The notes: generated by a model not told the origin, from the letters alone. A stretch of DNA of 64,000 bases from Bimastos eiseni (GCA_959347315.1 OY365810.1:23978304-24042303); one strand, 5' to 3'. Counted from the stretch's first letter, positions 1 through 12,644 are shown. Made by a program: numbers and translations.

Positions 1-64
1 AATATGTAATTTGAACACCATTTTGTACCTAACAGTTCAACATTCCAACATGCTACATCATCTA

Positions 65-489
65 AGGTGTCGTCCATAAATGACGTCCACAAAAAGACCA
101 ACTTTTTCAACTCCCTCCCCTTGTCCGCATTCTACTGACCCCCACACCCCTTTGCAGACGTCCGCATCACACATGCATCAGGTGACCATCGCAACTGCTG
201 ATAATTATTTTACTGCATTGCTTTTTAATAGACATTTATTGACAAAGAATGAGATTGAATAAAAGCCATGTAAAAAACTTAAATTTTATAAACACTTATT
301 TGCATGTAAGCTTGGTATATTGATCTCTCAAATGTGAAGTTTAACCTAAAGCTATTAAAAAACAACTAAGAATTTGAGGTAACTACCATTAGACGTGATT
401 TTGGCAATAGTTTAGCATGGTCACATGTGGTCTGCTTTTCCCATGACCCCCCTCCCACTCATTGCAGACGTCCTTTGTGGATGACCCCT
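65..489. mobile_element. Inverted-repeat element, ISL2EU-like termini, TA flanks
   Basis: The left end AGGTGTCGTCCATAAATGAC and the inverted right end AGGGGTCATCCACAAAGGAC match at about 15 of 20 bases, and both ends abut TA (63-64 and 490-491). The GGGGTCGTCCA(T/C)AAAT style of terminus is known from ISL2EU/IS4EU-like elements; that assignment is from memory. There is no transposase ORF. Part of the interior recurs at 4520-4650. Confidence 0.5.
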
Positions 490-1331
490 TAGCCGGTAAT
501 AATCTCTATGCCAAAATCCAGGTTGAGACGACCTAATCAGGTGACTGAGATATTAAATCTGCTTATTTACTTACAGATGGTGTATTTTGTTGCTGGAGAG
601 AAAAACTGCACAGGAATGAACTGTATGAGGAAATGTCCCTTAAATGTGAGACTGTTAATTAACCATCATCTAGTATATCAAATCACACATTGACAGTGAA
701 TGATTTGATATTTGCTCAGACACTTTAAATTGTTCAAGCTATTTAAAAAAATGATAGGACACAAAAACCAGACTTTTATCAAGTATCCTTTAATCACAAA
801 ATAGTAGTCATTTTCAGATAGTTAATGACAATAGTAAAAAATAATAATTTTATCTAAATAGTCCAAAAAGGCTGCTGTATATGAGTTCAAAATCAATAAG
901 TGATATATTTTTAAAAAGATATTAAGGTATTAAGTCAAGACTTGAAGGTCTCCAGAGATGTTGCTGCAGTTTTCAGGTGGTTGTGAAGACTATTCCAATC
1001 AGTGGGTCCAGTGACAGAGACGAACAAGTCGCCCAACCTCGTAGAAAATAAGTACTACTGTACCTGAGATTTCAGTCATCGATCATGGCAACAGAAGTAA
1101 AGTTACCTAGTTATCTAGTAGTCTAGTGTCTCTAACTAACAAACTGACAGATAAGAACAGCACAATAGATTTTAAGTTAAAAATAAAAAAACACAAACTG
1201 AGACATTTTACAATTATCTTCGTTATGGAATGGCAGTTACAGAGAAGTTCTTTTAGATGATTGTGATCACAGTCACTAAACATAAACAAACTCGTTTGGA
1301 GATTTCAATCGATCACCTATAGCAACAGTAG
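490..1331. other. 3' flank of the GH3 gene
   Basis: AT-rich sequence without a recognised gene. It probably holds the GH3 3' UTR, but no AATAAA was found on the minus strand close to the stop; ATTAAA occurs at about 788-793 (minus). Confidence 0.35.
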
Positions 1332-4020
1332 TTAAGCTACCACAAATGACGACTCCAGAATATTTGAAGCAGAACTAGTCATCTGGTCAGGTTGTTGGCC
1401 ACCAGCAAATATCTTCATTGATCCTGAAGAAGAAAGCAATTACATCTTAATAACATCTATAATGAGCAGGCAACAATTAAGACCTTGTCCGGTGTGGTTG
1501 GGAGAAAAGCAAATTAATTTCGTAGTAATGATTTCACAATGTAAACATGAAAAGTTGGCAAGGCACGTTTTGTTTGTTCAAATGTTTGTCCTTTTGCATG
1601 TAAAAACTTGACATTTTAAAGACGAATTGCATTAGAATCCCAATCACATTCTGTAAGTGCACTCTCATCATTAGAGTGCTAAACAATCAGATCTTACATG
1701 ATTTAAATGTCCACAAACTAAACTTGTGTTAGCCAGATGTAACAACATTATCTTCTTTAAAACTTTTCCTTATTCATAAATACATGCATCTCTTCTGGCT
1801 TTCAGTTTAACCTCTCTCTGTTTATTATACCACTGAGCAGTGTTCCCTCTAAGCTGTGCACATTTGCGTGCGCACATGTGTCATGAAGCCAGCGCACACA
1901 AGAATTTTGTGTGTGCACAATTTATTTTTCTAAAAATACAAAGATTAAGATGATCCGTACACCAATATGTAGCTGGCAGAATATAAAATTGCAAATATCT
2001 CGAAAGCTAGTTACAATTACATAGTAAAGGCCTACTATGTGTGCATTGTGTGCATCATCTGCTCTAGACACATTTAAGACCCATCACCATAGACTGTTAG
2101 ATTATAGTCTTAAAATAATTATCATCTCAAGGGTGTGAACCATATATAAAATGTTGCATACACAAAATTTCTTGTACACACAGCCTCCAAAATATTAGAG
2201 GGAACATTGCCACTGAGTTGAATTCTGCCCTTATTATTATTAGTGCAGTCACTATAAATAAAATTTTCAATATCTATTTACAAATTGACTAAATTAACCA
2301 CATTTGAACAAACTCGTATAATCTTCCTTAGATTCAGATATACACATTGTTAATCATTGATCATTAATAGGTTTTTATTTATTTTATGATTATACTGTGC
2401 ATCAATAAGCAGCAGGTGCCAAGTAGTAGCATACTGGATATCACAAAAGTAACAGCAGTACATAATGAGCTAGTTGAAAGCAAATTTGAAGAAGTTATTG
2501 CAAATGGCAACAGAGCATTATAATATACATTTAGTTTTAAACATTATGCATTAGTTTTGAGCATTAATGCATAATAATTAACAGCCATAATTATTATTAA
2601 TGTGATCATTATTGTTAATGTTGCTAATTAGCAACTCGATGGCACCAAAATCATGCTTCAGTCTGGTCAACAGCTAGAAAGCCATTCAATGCAGTCACAC
2701 ACACTGTGCTCTCACTACTCCATACACAATTAACCCTTTAACAACCAGCTGCATATGTTTTCCCATACATTTTAGTACACACTGGTCGTTAAAGGGTTTA
2801 CAAGGAAAAAGAATTGCACAGTCTGCAACTGTGATTACCTCTAATGTATGTCCAACTGCTGTCTCCCCAAACGGCAATTCTTTCTGGCGAGATAACCAGG
2901 TTCACCAGCCTGTGTTCTCCAGCCTTGAATGTTTCACGAGCAAAGGCAACCAACTGAATCTTGGGAACTGGAAGATCAGTGCCAGGCCATGAGATGTAGA
3001 TTTGAATTACCTGTAAAATAAGTCAACATAGAACTTCAATTAGAGAGGTGTTAAATAATTTGCTCAGCCTGCTCCCTCTTTCCAGCCTTGTGAGCATACG
3101 CAGAACTCCATACCTAAAAATTTTATACAGCACAGATATAAAATAAAATCCAAATTAATATTTACTACGCATTAACACATCTACTAATAAGAACGCCTCT
3201 GCTACACACTGACAAACTGCTGTGTAAGCATCACCGAAACCATACCACAAAATCCACCAAATACACCACTTCCAACAACATCACCAACTACTTGTTCTTT
3301 TTCTATTCTATTCTATTTACGGATTTATAAAGCGCCTCTCACAGTACAACCTAAGCGAAAAACAACAGTCTTAAGAGAACGAGCAGAAACAGTTGGGCTA
3401 CTAGATAAGGTAATGTTTCTCGATAAGGTATGTTCTTGGTAATGTTTGATTGAACAGACAAAGTATTTGTCAATTGGTGACCATGACATTCCTGAAAACT
3501 TTAACGACAAGATGCATTATGATTTCACAGTCACTTTTAGTATAGTCTCATTGTTAAATGATTAACAGTTTTTATTAATGGCTGTGACCACTTACTTCAT
3601 CAGCGTCGAACTTTCCAGCGTTTAGAACTCCAACAGTCACTGTGATATTCTGTCCTCCAGTGATCTTTTCAGTTGACATAGTCAGTGATGTGTAGAAGAA
3701 TTTCGTGTAGGAGAGACCGTAGCCAAATGGATAGAGTGGTTCGCCATTGTAATATCTGTACGTATGTCCTGCCATATCGTAATTGGTTATTGCCGGAACC
3801 TAAGCAAAATTAATAGAACACCACTCCCTTTATAATTGGAATAATGCCAATAAAAGACAATAGATCAGAACTTTGGAAATCAGCTGAGTGTTAAGCTCTG
3901 AAATTGTCTTCATTGAATGATCAATTTTACACAAGATAATATAAAAAAGTTGGGAAAGACAAAAATCATAGCACTGAAAACTTAAAGATTTAAATTGCAT
4001 TACATGACTTGTAATACCAC

Positions 4021-4066
<46 letters not shown>

Positions 4067-7000
4067 TTTATATATATATATATTATATATATATATATAT
4101 ACTTATATATATATATATATATATATATAAGCCAATTTAAAGAAGAGCAGTCTGTAAGTCAAACTCAAGAGAAACTATGCATAATCCTAATTTCCAACTT
4201 CTGAAGAGCAACTCAAAAGTCGAGTGCAGGGCACCAGCTTATTCAAGAACACTACATCAAAATGGAGTGGTTGTCCGAAATGGTAATCCATGGAACGTCC
4301 TGTTGAAAAAGGAGTGAGAGGGAGCAGAGTAGCGGAATGCTGATAACACAGTTCTAGTGACTTTATCAATAATAAATAGCTTTAGCACATATAATCACAC
4401 TCACATGGGCAGTTCTCCATGTTGCTATGTCTGTCCAGTCAGTGTTCATTTGATAATTAATTTCATAGCCAAGTTTAGGTCAGTGACTTATTGACATTTA
4501 AAAATCCCATCCAACAACTCAGAATTTGATGTAACTACCATTAGACGTGATTTTGGCAATAGTTTAGCGTGGTCACATGCTGACGTCCACACAGTCCACG
4601 ACCCCCTACTCCATGTCCGCTTTTCCCATGACCCCCTCCCAAGTCCAATGTAATCTTATATCACATTAATCATCAAAAGCCCCACAATGCGCAGTAATTT
4701 ATTGGTTAGGCAAAATGATCTCTGCCCTGCTGCACAATGTAACATAATTTGAAGCCTTGCTTTTATTGATGCACATCATTTTGGAATTGGTTTCCAAATA
4801 ACCGTTGACACCCTTCAGCAGGTTTCTTAGTCTTGGCTCTGCTAGCAGATTAAATTCTTCTGATCAATCATGGTTCGATGTTTCCTTCCCTGTGAAAGAA
4901 ATTTATGGGGCTCTAATTGCTATGAAGTAAGGCCATAGTACAATTTAGCCATACCTGTAGCAGGTAACTTGGCCAAGTAGCAGGTAGCCGACCAGCTGGA
5001 ACAGAGTTAGTACCACCAGATGCTGTCAGTGTCTTGTAGATAGCTTCCCCTGTTGTCTGTCCTGGGAAGAAGCATTCCATGATGGCCGAAACTTTCGGAT
5101 TCCACTTGGCCCACGTGACATCGAGGGGACCGGCGTTAAATAGAAGAAGTATCACTGGCTTGCCATTTGCTAAGACAATGAAGCAATTTGCAAACATTTA
5201 CAGTTGAAGCAGCAAAATAATATTTATTTAAGATGGCAAGGATATCTATTCGTTATTTCCAGGAAATTCTAATGTCAACATAAACAGCATTGAATTTTCT
5301 TTTATGTGGTACTCCCTGAACTCCTCTTCTTAGGATTCCTAAATAATTACAGGATACAAAGATTCTACCAATACTTCAAACATGTGACCAAGATATTCTT
5401 CTTGATTCTATGTTCACAGTGGAGTCTCACATTGCCAACATTACACAATACCGTTTCCTTGATCGTGTCCATGTTCTTGTCTTATCACACCCAAACTCAT
5501 TGCAATTCAATACTTTGATCTCTTCCTCATCACCTTTAAGACTCCTCACAGTCAATGTGTGCTGCTATTTAGCTGGTTCAATGCACTACTCTAAGACCTG
5601 CAGTTAAAAAATTAATATATCAAAATTACACTACTTATGTTGTCACAATAGAATCCGATTTAAAGTTGACATCCAGATAATTGTCAACAATACACCTCCT
5701 GATCTAGCCCTAAGACACCATCCAGACTTTTGCATTCTGCTTGCACTTATCTCACCTCGAAAAACATAAGATCAGCTAATTCCATCCAGTTATTTATTTC
5801 CAGTAACAGAACAAAGACTTGGCATTTTTAGTTACTCATGAGCACTGATTAAATAATAATAATTATAATTTTAATACTGGCACATATATGTCTTAAGAAC
5901 ACATACACCAGTACACTGTAAAATTGCCTTGTACTGTAAGGGATACTCCAAAGACTACTTTTTTGTTAAGTAGTCTGGCCTGCACAATGATGGCAAACAT
6001 TTAGATTGGCTCTTTAGGAATAATTAATTATCTTACACTCTCCAACATTAGACTCGTTTTAGTTTGTATACAGAGTTGTAACAAGGTTTTGAAAAGTGGA
6101 GGGGCATAATTACTTGGCAAACATTTTTTTTTGCCCCCTCACTTTTTGAATTTTGCCCCCCAGAAATTTGAAAAATGGGGGGGCACAAATTATTTTAACA
6201 AAGGTAATCTTAAAAAACCATTGGATAAACATAAAAAGAACCAATTTTGGGGGCACTGAGCACTAAAACTGGGGGGGCTTTGCCCCTCCAGTTTTGAAAC
6301 GGTGGGGGGGGTAGGTGCCTCCTGCCCCCCCGCTTGTTACACCCCTGCCTGTATATTTTTATGTTATGCCATGTCCAGATTTCTTTTACATCCAGCAAAC
6401 ACACACAACACATCTGAAGGACCAAAATCAATCTTAGCACTTTGACCGCTGAATTTTATATGTAAATACATGTGACATAGGACGTGTATACAAGTCCCTA
6501 GCGGTCAACGTGTTAAGGACTAAAAATCAAAAACTGATTCTTACCCACTCTCACTGCATCTAATAGTACTTCAAGTTGTCTGCCTGGGAAGTCAAGACTG
6601 GACCGATCGGTTGCCTCCGTCTCGATGATTTTTCCAGTGCCAAGTGCAACAACAACCAAATCAGCTCCATCAACCGCTTTTTCTACTTCTGCGGCCGAGT
6701 ACTCATCACAAGTCATGCCATTGCAGCCAGAAACAGCTTCCACTTTCACTGCCAGCTTGGCAAGACCTTCAGCCACAGTTGTTGTAAACTGTCTGGAAAG
6801 TTGAGGGGAGTATTCACCATAAATTTGTTCATAGTCTGTTGCGAATGGACCAACAACCTATTCTCCAAATCAAAACAAGCCTGATGTAACAAAAATAGGA
6901 TTTACAGTCTTACAAGAACCTGCTGCTACAACATGTTGTGAAGTTTCTGTAGCATAAAATATGTGTGCACCTCTGATTAGGTTGCAATGTGAGAGCTGCT

Positions 7001-10000
7001 TTATAAGTTCATAAACAGAATAGAACAGAATATGTTGACCACAAACCAAGACTCTTAGTAGTACAATCATCACTAAAGATAACATAACAGCTAAACATTG
7101 TGACAACTTTACAAAGACAGAGAGAAATGCCTAATCATCTACGAGCTTAGACAGGAAGAAAGGAAGGAGCGTATAGTAGATGTATAAATTTTTAATTTAT
7201 GGTGATATTTTTATAGAATATTTCTCATTTTATATGACCAGTTTAACTTGTCTTCCCACTTGTTCTCTGTCAAATAGAATGGTGGGAATGCCACTAGCCA
7301 TTCCCTCTCTAATCTCTGGATTCGTCCCAGGGCTGGCTGTCATCTTTATGCAAATGACAGTCAATCATTCAAGTGTTTCTGTTCCAGCCATTTCTTCTCA
7401 ATTACTCCATGTGGTAAATCATTTGCATTTGTCTTCCAACTTATCCTCTGTTAAGTGAACTGATCATTGTTTTGGTGTACCATCAGTTGGGCATTAGACA
7501 CTGGCTCAATAGAAGTTACTAATTAATAATAACAATAATAATTCCTATGAGCAGTTGAACATAATAAGCCTGGTGTTTCACTTAATAAGAGCAATCATAA
7601 ATTGCATCAACACATAAATAATTGGAGTACACTGCAAACCAATAAACCATGCTTTGAAGAGGTAACAGACATTTTATACTTACAGCCAATTTGTTGTACA
7701 CTTGTTTAAGAGGAAGCAGATCTCTGTCGTTCTTCAGCAGAACGAACGTCTTCATTGCGGCCTGCAATGCCAGCTCGCGATGAGCGACGCTCTGTACATA
7801 CGACATGTCGATGGCATTGTATGGATTCATTTCCTCTGGATCAAATTCACCCAAACGCATGCGAGTGTACATCAGAGGCCAGACGTTATCTCGGATCTCT
7901 TTCTCGGTGAGAAGACCCGCCTTCATCGCACTCAGCGTTGAATCATAAATGATGTCATCAAGATACAGTTCAAGGTTGCATCCTGCCTTGATGCTGGCAG
8001 CTGCCGCTTCCTCGGGGGTCTTGAGGTACTTGTGCTCGTGGATGATGTTTGAAATGGCACCTGCGTCACTGACGATGTATCCCTTGAAGCCCCACTCGTC
8101 ACGAGTAATATTCGTCAGGAGCTGCTGATTCGCACAGGCTGGCACACCATTGATGCTAATAAGAGAACATTAATTCAATTTTAATGCAACTTCATTTTTT
8201 CCCCGCAACCGGCAAATAACAATAATGACAGTGCTTGTCAACAATTAATAAAAATCAAATGAATATAACAACAGGTCAACAAATAATGCATGGAAAGGTT
8301 GATATACCTATGTACCTGAAGGGAAGACCCAAAAGGGATTTTCCATCCCACTAATTTGGTCATTCTATTAAACATAATAGCATAATTAAAACATGATGAG
8401 TTCTCTGCCTGAAGAACAAGTCCATTTGGCGTTACGCCACCCGGGAATGAGGCGAGTGAGGCGGTTTCCCGCTGCCTTCCTCACCGACAATTAAGGATGA
8501 GCAACTTGTCCAAGGTCGCTGTACAGTGACTCGGGGTGGATTCGAACCTGCGATCCAATGGTCTGAACGCAAGGCACAGAACATCCCACTACACCACCGT
8601 GCCCCACTATCACAGGCATTTGTAATTAGACAATATCAATAATACTCAATTAATAGTTCTAATGCTTTAAAAAACCTGATGAAGAAGAAAGAACTATAAA
8701 AAGAAAAGAAACAATAATCAGAAGAAGATGAAGGGAACACATTATAACACACATTTTAGTATGACCACGCTCAGCTTGGACCCCAACTAATTATGCCACA
8801 ACATAAACTAGCAGTCCATGCACACCATTTGCCACAGACTTCTAGCCACAGCCCACTTGGTTTACACTACACCACTAGTTGAAGACGACTTTACGACCGG
8901 TTTGTGCACACGAGACCCAGTACATGTTATGGGCCTTAATAATGTATGTCAACTTGATTCTGAACACTATTCAATGATACTTAAAACAACAATGGTCTAA
9001 AAAGTGTATTTGTGTATTTGAGATTAAAAAAATATGCTTGCACACTGAAATGGAAACCCTCAGGTTCAAAAGCAATGAATCAAAAAGAACCACTGATCCA
9101 TCTGGTATCCAAGGGGCAGCCATCTGACTCCCAATGTGTTCATTTGAGTCCTACCTGTTGAAGCTGCACATCATACTGTAGGTTCCGGCCTCAACACACA
9201 TCTTGAACTGAGGAAGGAAGGTCATTCTCCAGTCTCTCATCGACACCTGCAAACATTCAACACGATAATACAGATTTCATTGATTACTTTGACTTTCAGG
9301 TCGAAAGAAATTTAACAAATCTTATCTAAAATATTGCCTATTTAAACATAACTATACCAGATTAGTAAGTTGAGAACTACACACTAGTTCTTTACATGCA
9401 ACTGTTAATTTTGTCAAATATTAATTGTCTCACATCATAAATATTTTGTCAAATATTAATTGTCTCACATCATAAATGACTGCATAATAACTTGTTTTCC
9501 TGGTGGCCTGCATGCAATGCATGTTGCTGATGAGCTTGCTGTTAAATGGCTTGGTTCTTTGTGCATAGGCTAAATAAATAAATAGTTGTAGTTATTCTTT
9601 AACATTTATGAAGCATCTTACTAACTTTAGCATCAAAGCTTTCCCTTCTGACTGGTATGTTCTCTGGTCCACCATGTGCATCGAAGTGTTTGCAACCAGC
9701 ATTGGCACGCACATAGCGGGAATGATTGCCCTGGAGACCTCGAACAAAGCCCTGAACAAGTTTCCCAGCAAGGTAAGGGTCCTCTCCATATGTTTCCTGC
9801 AAACATTGTGACAGTAGAATCTCAACATATATTGCAAAAAGCATTTCTGCCTTAAATAAATTTCTTTCAAGATTAGAAAAATGGTTACCAAAAATGGTTA
9901 CCAGTGAAACCAATGGTGATTTATATATGCATTTGCTCTTTGGCCATCATTATATACATATATATATATATATATATATCATTCTATATATATGTGCAAA

Positions 10001-12644
10001 TTTAATTTCTGGTACTTAGGCCTTTGACGACGAGCGCATAGTAAAACGTAAAGCATAATCAATAACGCTGGTCGTTAAAGGCCTAGAGGAAAGCAAACAG
10101 AAATATTCATGAAAGAATATTCTTCTTTTCTACAGAAAATGATCAAGCTTCTCAAATCAAACTATGTTCTAGGCACTGAGATCTTTAACAAAATTACACT
10201 TCAGTATAAAAAAATTAAAACAGTATGATGAACATTAAGGTTGAGGTTATTCACATCTTTCGTAGCAACATTTGCATCTTTTAATGATAAGCAACTATTG
10301 TACAATGGTGGTAATCAGAGAGACTGGCCATGGAGTTAGAGCACTACCATGGACATCTAGGATTTTAACCATCAGCTGCTATTAAAGGAATTTTTCAATG
10401 CTCCTGGAGCTGCAGAAGGTTCTTGGAATCCCTGACAAAGCGGACAGCACCTCTTCTGCTTGGTGACAGGTAATCCTTTGCAAGTCACTTGCCGAGATTG
10501 CACACAGAATCCAGTCAGAAAGCTCAAACTCACAATCGCTATAGCATAAGTCATTGAGCTACAGAGTAGAGTCAATGCACTCATTAAATAGTTGAACTCA
10601 TTAGAGAGCACTACATCAACATAAATTTTGAAGCATCATTCTATATTAGTTGGGATTTGCAGTTGACAGTTCAAACTGTACATAAGCCAAGTTAATGTGC
10701 CATTGTAATATTAGAGAATACTTTAAAAATAGATACAATTATGGGATGTGAACTAATTACCTGGTTCCTGCCCCACAACGGATGTCTCATGATGTTTATG
10801 ACTGGACTGAAGCAACTCAATCCCACAAAAGCCTGGTACTGTCCTTGCTTGCTATATTTGTTCCAGTGAGCACGAACTTCATAAGAAGTTGCTTCAGCCA
10901 CAGCGTAAATCAAGTCAGGACTGGAAAATAAACCAAAAAAATACATTTCACAGCTTAATTCAAACATTTGGAAAGTAATGGAAGAGAGTTGCCAGTCGCC
11001 CTCTTACATTACACTGGAACTATAACAAACTTTATAGACAATTGATTATAATTATCAAACTGTTCATGGTTGTAGCTTGTTTGTAGTCTAAGTTTGAATA
11101 GTGAATGCCTCAATAATTATATAATTGTATTATAATAGTTATACAGTGCAAATTTTCAATTTCACATATATTGAAAATGAATTTGTAGAAAAAGTACCCC
11201 AGTAAGCAACTAAAATCCAAAATTACAATGTTAAGATCTTGCATAAAACATGCATGCCAGGTAATACTCCTGCTTACGTACAGGAATCAGCCATTGGGAA
11301 AAAAGACCAACTGTTTATTTGTTCAAACCTTCAGAATAAATAAACAACTAGCATCATTTCCTACATTGCAAAACACTTCCAGAAGAGAGTTCCAGAGTCA
11401 AACGCAGGCAACATAAAGAACATCTGCCCTGCATTCTCCGTTCCCAGGAATAGTCCGATTAAGAGAAACCTCATCATATCATGATCGTGTCTTGGTATGA
11501 AGATTTGGGGTTGGCTTAAATGTATACTTATAGCCTGCTCTTGAAACAAATTTTCACTCTTCCATGGGCGATGTAAGTAAACACTGGCGTTTAAGTGATA
11601 TATCTGAGAAAACACTTTTTGGACTCTTCGTTAAAAACCTACGATTCACAGAAATACCCATATAATGCAAGTTACCTATGATGGCCTGACACTATGGTAT
11701 CTGCCAAATAAGCCAAGGCATAACATAGTAGGCCTATGTTGTGCCTAAATCCTAATGCTATGGGTGTCCCAAATGCTGTAGTGGGCAGATCTTTATTTAC
11801 AGTTAATTTGTTCTCTAAATGGAGACTGTTTCCCTATTCGTGAAGGAGTAAATGGCTTACCTATAGTAGTTATAACGTAAACTTACGCATAGCATTTTGG
11901 GCGTGGCTTGTATACGGACACAGATTACATATAATAATGAGAACGCAAGCAATTGTAATACAATAATAACATGCGCACCGTAAAACCTATAATTTGTTAT
12001 AATTATGCGTCGTGAGGGTCAGTGAGGGTCAGCTTAAGCATCGTGAGGGTCCTTTAAGGTCAGGTTAAGCATCGTGAGGGTCGGTTAGGGTTAGTGTAGT
12101 TTTAGACATATACAAAGATTCATTTTAGTTGCTCCTTTTTGTCAAAATCACGTGCCGGAAGTATTTCGTTCTCACCAATGGCCAAAAGATCACAAATATT
12201 ATGCGTAAGTTTAAGTCCTAACTACTATAAGTAAGCCGAGTAAATAATTATCCGATTCATATAAACAAACGCCGATTACCTGAATGTTGCTGCCAATCCA
12301 ATGGCTTGAGGGAATGCAGTGCCATGAGTGTGGGAATCTCCGTGCAGACATTCCGTTATCCAGACATAAGGCTTAATATTAAGCCTAGGAATCGAAGGCA
12401 GTTTACCACGATACCCCGCTTGTGTCTGAGGTACTATTTCTTCAAGGGTGAGCCTTGAAACCAAATCATCGACCCTTTGGTCCCACGGAAGCTTTGGATC
12501 CTGGAACGGATAAGTTTCTGTGTTTTCCAATTGATCCCTTATTTTCCAGCGATGCTCGTCACGGAAAAGGCGCGTTGTCGCCTCGATTTGCAATACGGCC
12601 AACACGCATAGTACAACCACAAGCAAGTCCGTTTCGTTTCCCAT
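1332..12644 (-). CDS. Secreted glycoside hydrolase family 3 enzyme (beta-D-xylosidase-like), 10 exons
   Basis: Coding exons in transcript order: 12644-12280, 10920-10761, 9796-9626, 9246-9155, 8155-7684, 6857-6545, 5169-4955, 3799-3596, 3010-2839, 1423-1332. All introns are GT-AG, all phases agree, and the product is 751 aa, normal for the family. Residues 1-24 form a hydrophobic signal peptide (LLVVVLCVLAVL). The N-terminal GH3 barrel has ECLHGD, the HPLWGRNQETYGEDPY block (about 169-184), KHFDAHGGPE (211 on) and YIVSDAGAI with predicted nucleophile Asp293. The C-terminal alpha/beta sandwich has VVALGTG, LFNAGPLDV and FPGQTTGEA. A fibronectin-III-like tail runs from PFGYGLSYT to the end. By family it would remove terminal beta-linked sugars, probably xylose, from secreted or ingested glycans; the substrate is inferred. 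The start is the first ATG before the signal peptide. Exon 3 uses the GTTAGT donor, because the nearby GTAAGA would break the frame. No disabling lesion is seen. Confidence 0.93.
1838..2209. mobile_element. hAT-like MITE with perfect 8-bp target duplication
   Basis: CCACTGAG occurs at 1830-1837 and 2210-2217. Between them the left end CAGTGTTCCCTCTAA pairs with inverted right end CAATGTTCCCTCTAA (14/15). The 372-bp element has no ORF and lies in GH3 intron 9. An 8-bp duplication with CA...TG ends is the hAT signature. Confidence 0.85.
2730..2800. mobile_element. Short TTAA-type palindromic element, copy A
   Basis: TTAACCCTTTAACAACCAG at the left matches the inverted right end CTGGTCGTTAAAGGGTT. 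The whole unit is about 71 bp, in GH3 intron 9. TTAA at the outer edge and CCCT-type termini resemble piggyBac elements. Related units lie at 6434, 10016 and 20350. Confidence 0.5.
4023..4129. repeat. (TA)n microsatellite
   Basis: About 105 bp of nearly pure TA with a few interruptions, in GH3 intron 7. Confidence 0.95.
4520..4650. repeat. Partial second copy of the 65-489 element
   Basis: The block starting ACTACCATTAGACGTGATTT, followed by TTGGCAATAGTTTAGC, is nearly identical to 381-430. It is followed by the same GACCCC-rich stretch with an extra insert. It lies in GH3 intron 7 and has no clear termini. Confidence 0.6.
6071..6347. mobile_element. hAT-like MITE with G/C-homopolymer interior
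   Basis: The left end CAGAGTTGTAACAAG pairs with inverted right end CAGGGGTGTAACAAG (13/15). Flanking 8-mers TTTGTATA and CCTGTATA agree at 6/8. The interior repeats TTTGCCCCCC and GGGGGGGC in opposite directions, so it can fold back. In GH3 intron 6. Confidence 0.65.
6434..6516. mobile_element. Short TTAA-type palindromic element, copy B
   Basis: TTAGCACTTTGACCGCTG at the left is mirrored by TAGCGGTCAACGTGTTAA at the right. It lies 28 bp beyond the exon 6 donor of the GH3 gene. Confidence 0.5.
8410..8605 (-). mobile_element. tRNA-derived SINE (second family)
   Basis: Read on the minus strand it begins GGGCACGGTGGTGTAGTGGG and carries a B-box, GGTTCGAATCC. It then has AGCGACCTTGGACAAGTTGC, a segment resembling the CORE domain of MIR-like SINEs. 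It lies in GH3 intron 4. Its tail differs from that of the 54.7-kb family. Confidence 0.7.
9410..9478. repeat. Two-copy 35-bp tandem repeat
   Basis: TTTTGTCAAATATTAATTGT plus CTCACATCATAAAT occurs twice back to back in GH3 intron 3. Confidence 0.85.
9955..9980. repeat. (TA)n microsatellite
   Basis: A short TA run in GH3 intron 2, 158 bp beyond the exon 3 acceptor. Confidence 0.9.
10016..10086. mobile_element. Short TTAA-type palindromic element, copy C
   Basis: TTAGGCCTTTGACGAC at the left mirrors GTCGTTAAAGGCCTA at the right, in GH3 intron 2. The target bases are eroded. Confidence 0.45.
11854..12237. mobile_element. MITE with ~38-bp inverted repeats and 8-bp duplication (Merlin-like)
   Basis: GAGTAAAT is duplicated at 11846-11853 and 12238-12245. 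The ends GGCTTACCTATAGTAGTTA and, inverted, GGCTTACTTATAGTAGTTA continue to match through AAACTTACGCATA, about 33/37 overall. A GG start with an 8-bp duplication fits Merlin better than hAT, but the class is inferred. The interior has repeated GTGAGGGTC units. In GH3 intron 1. Confidence 0.8.

Noticed and set aside
9616..9622. GTAAGA donor for GH3 exon 3
   Set aside because: It leaves one extra phase and destroys the downstream frame; GTTAGT four bases earlier restores VSMRDW.
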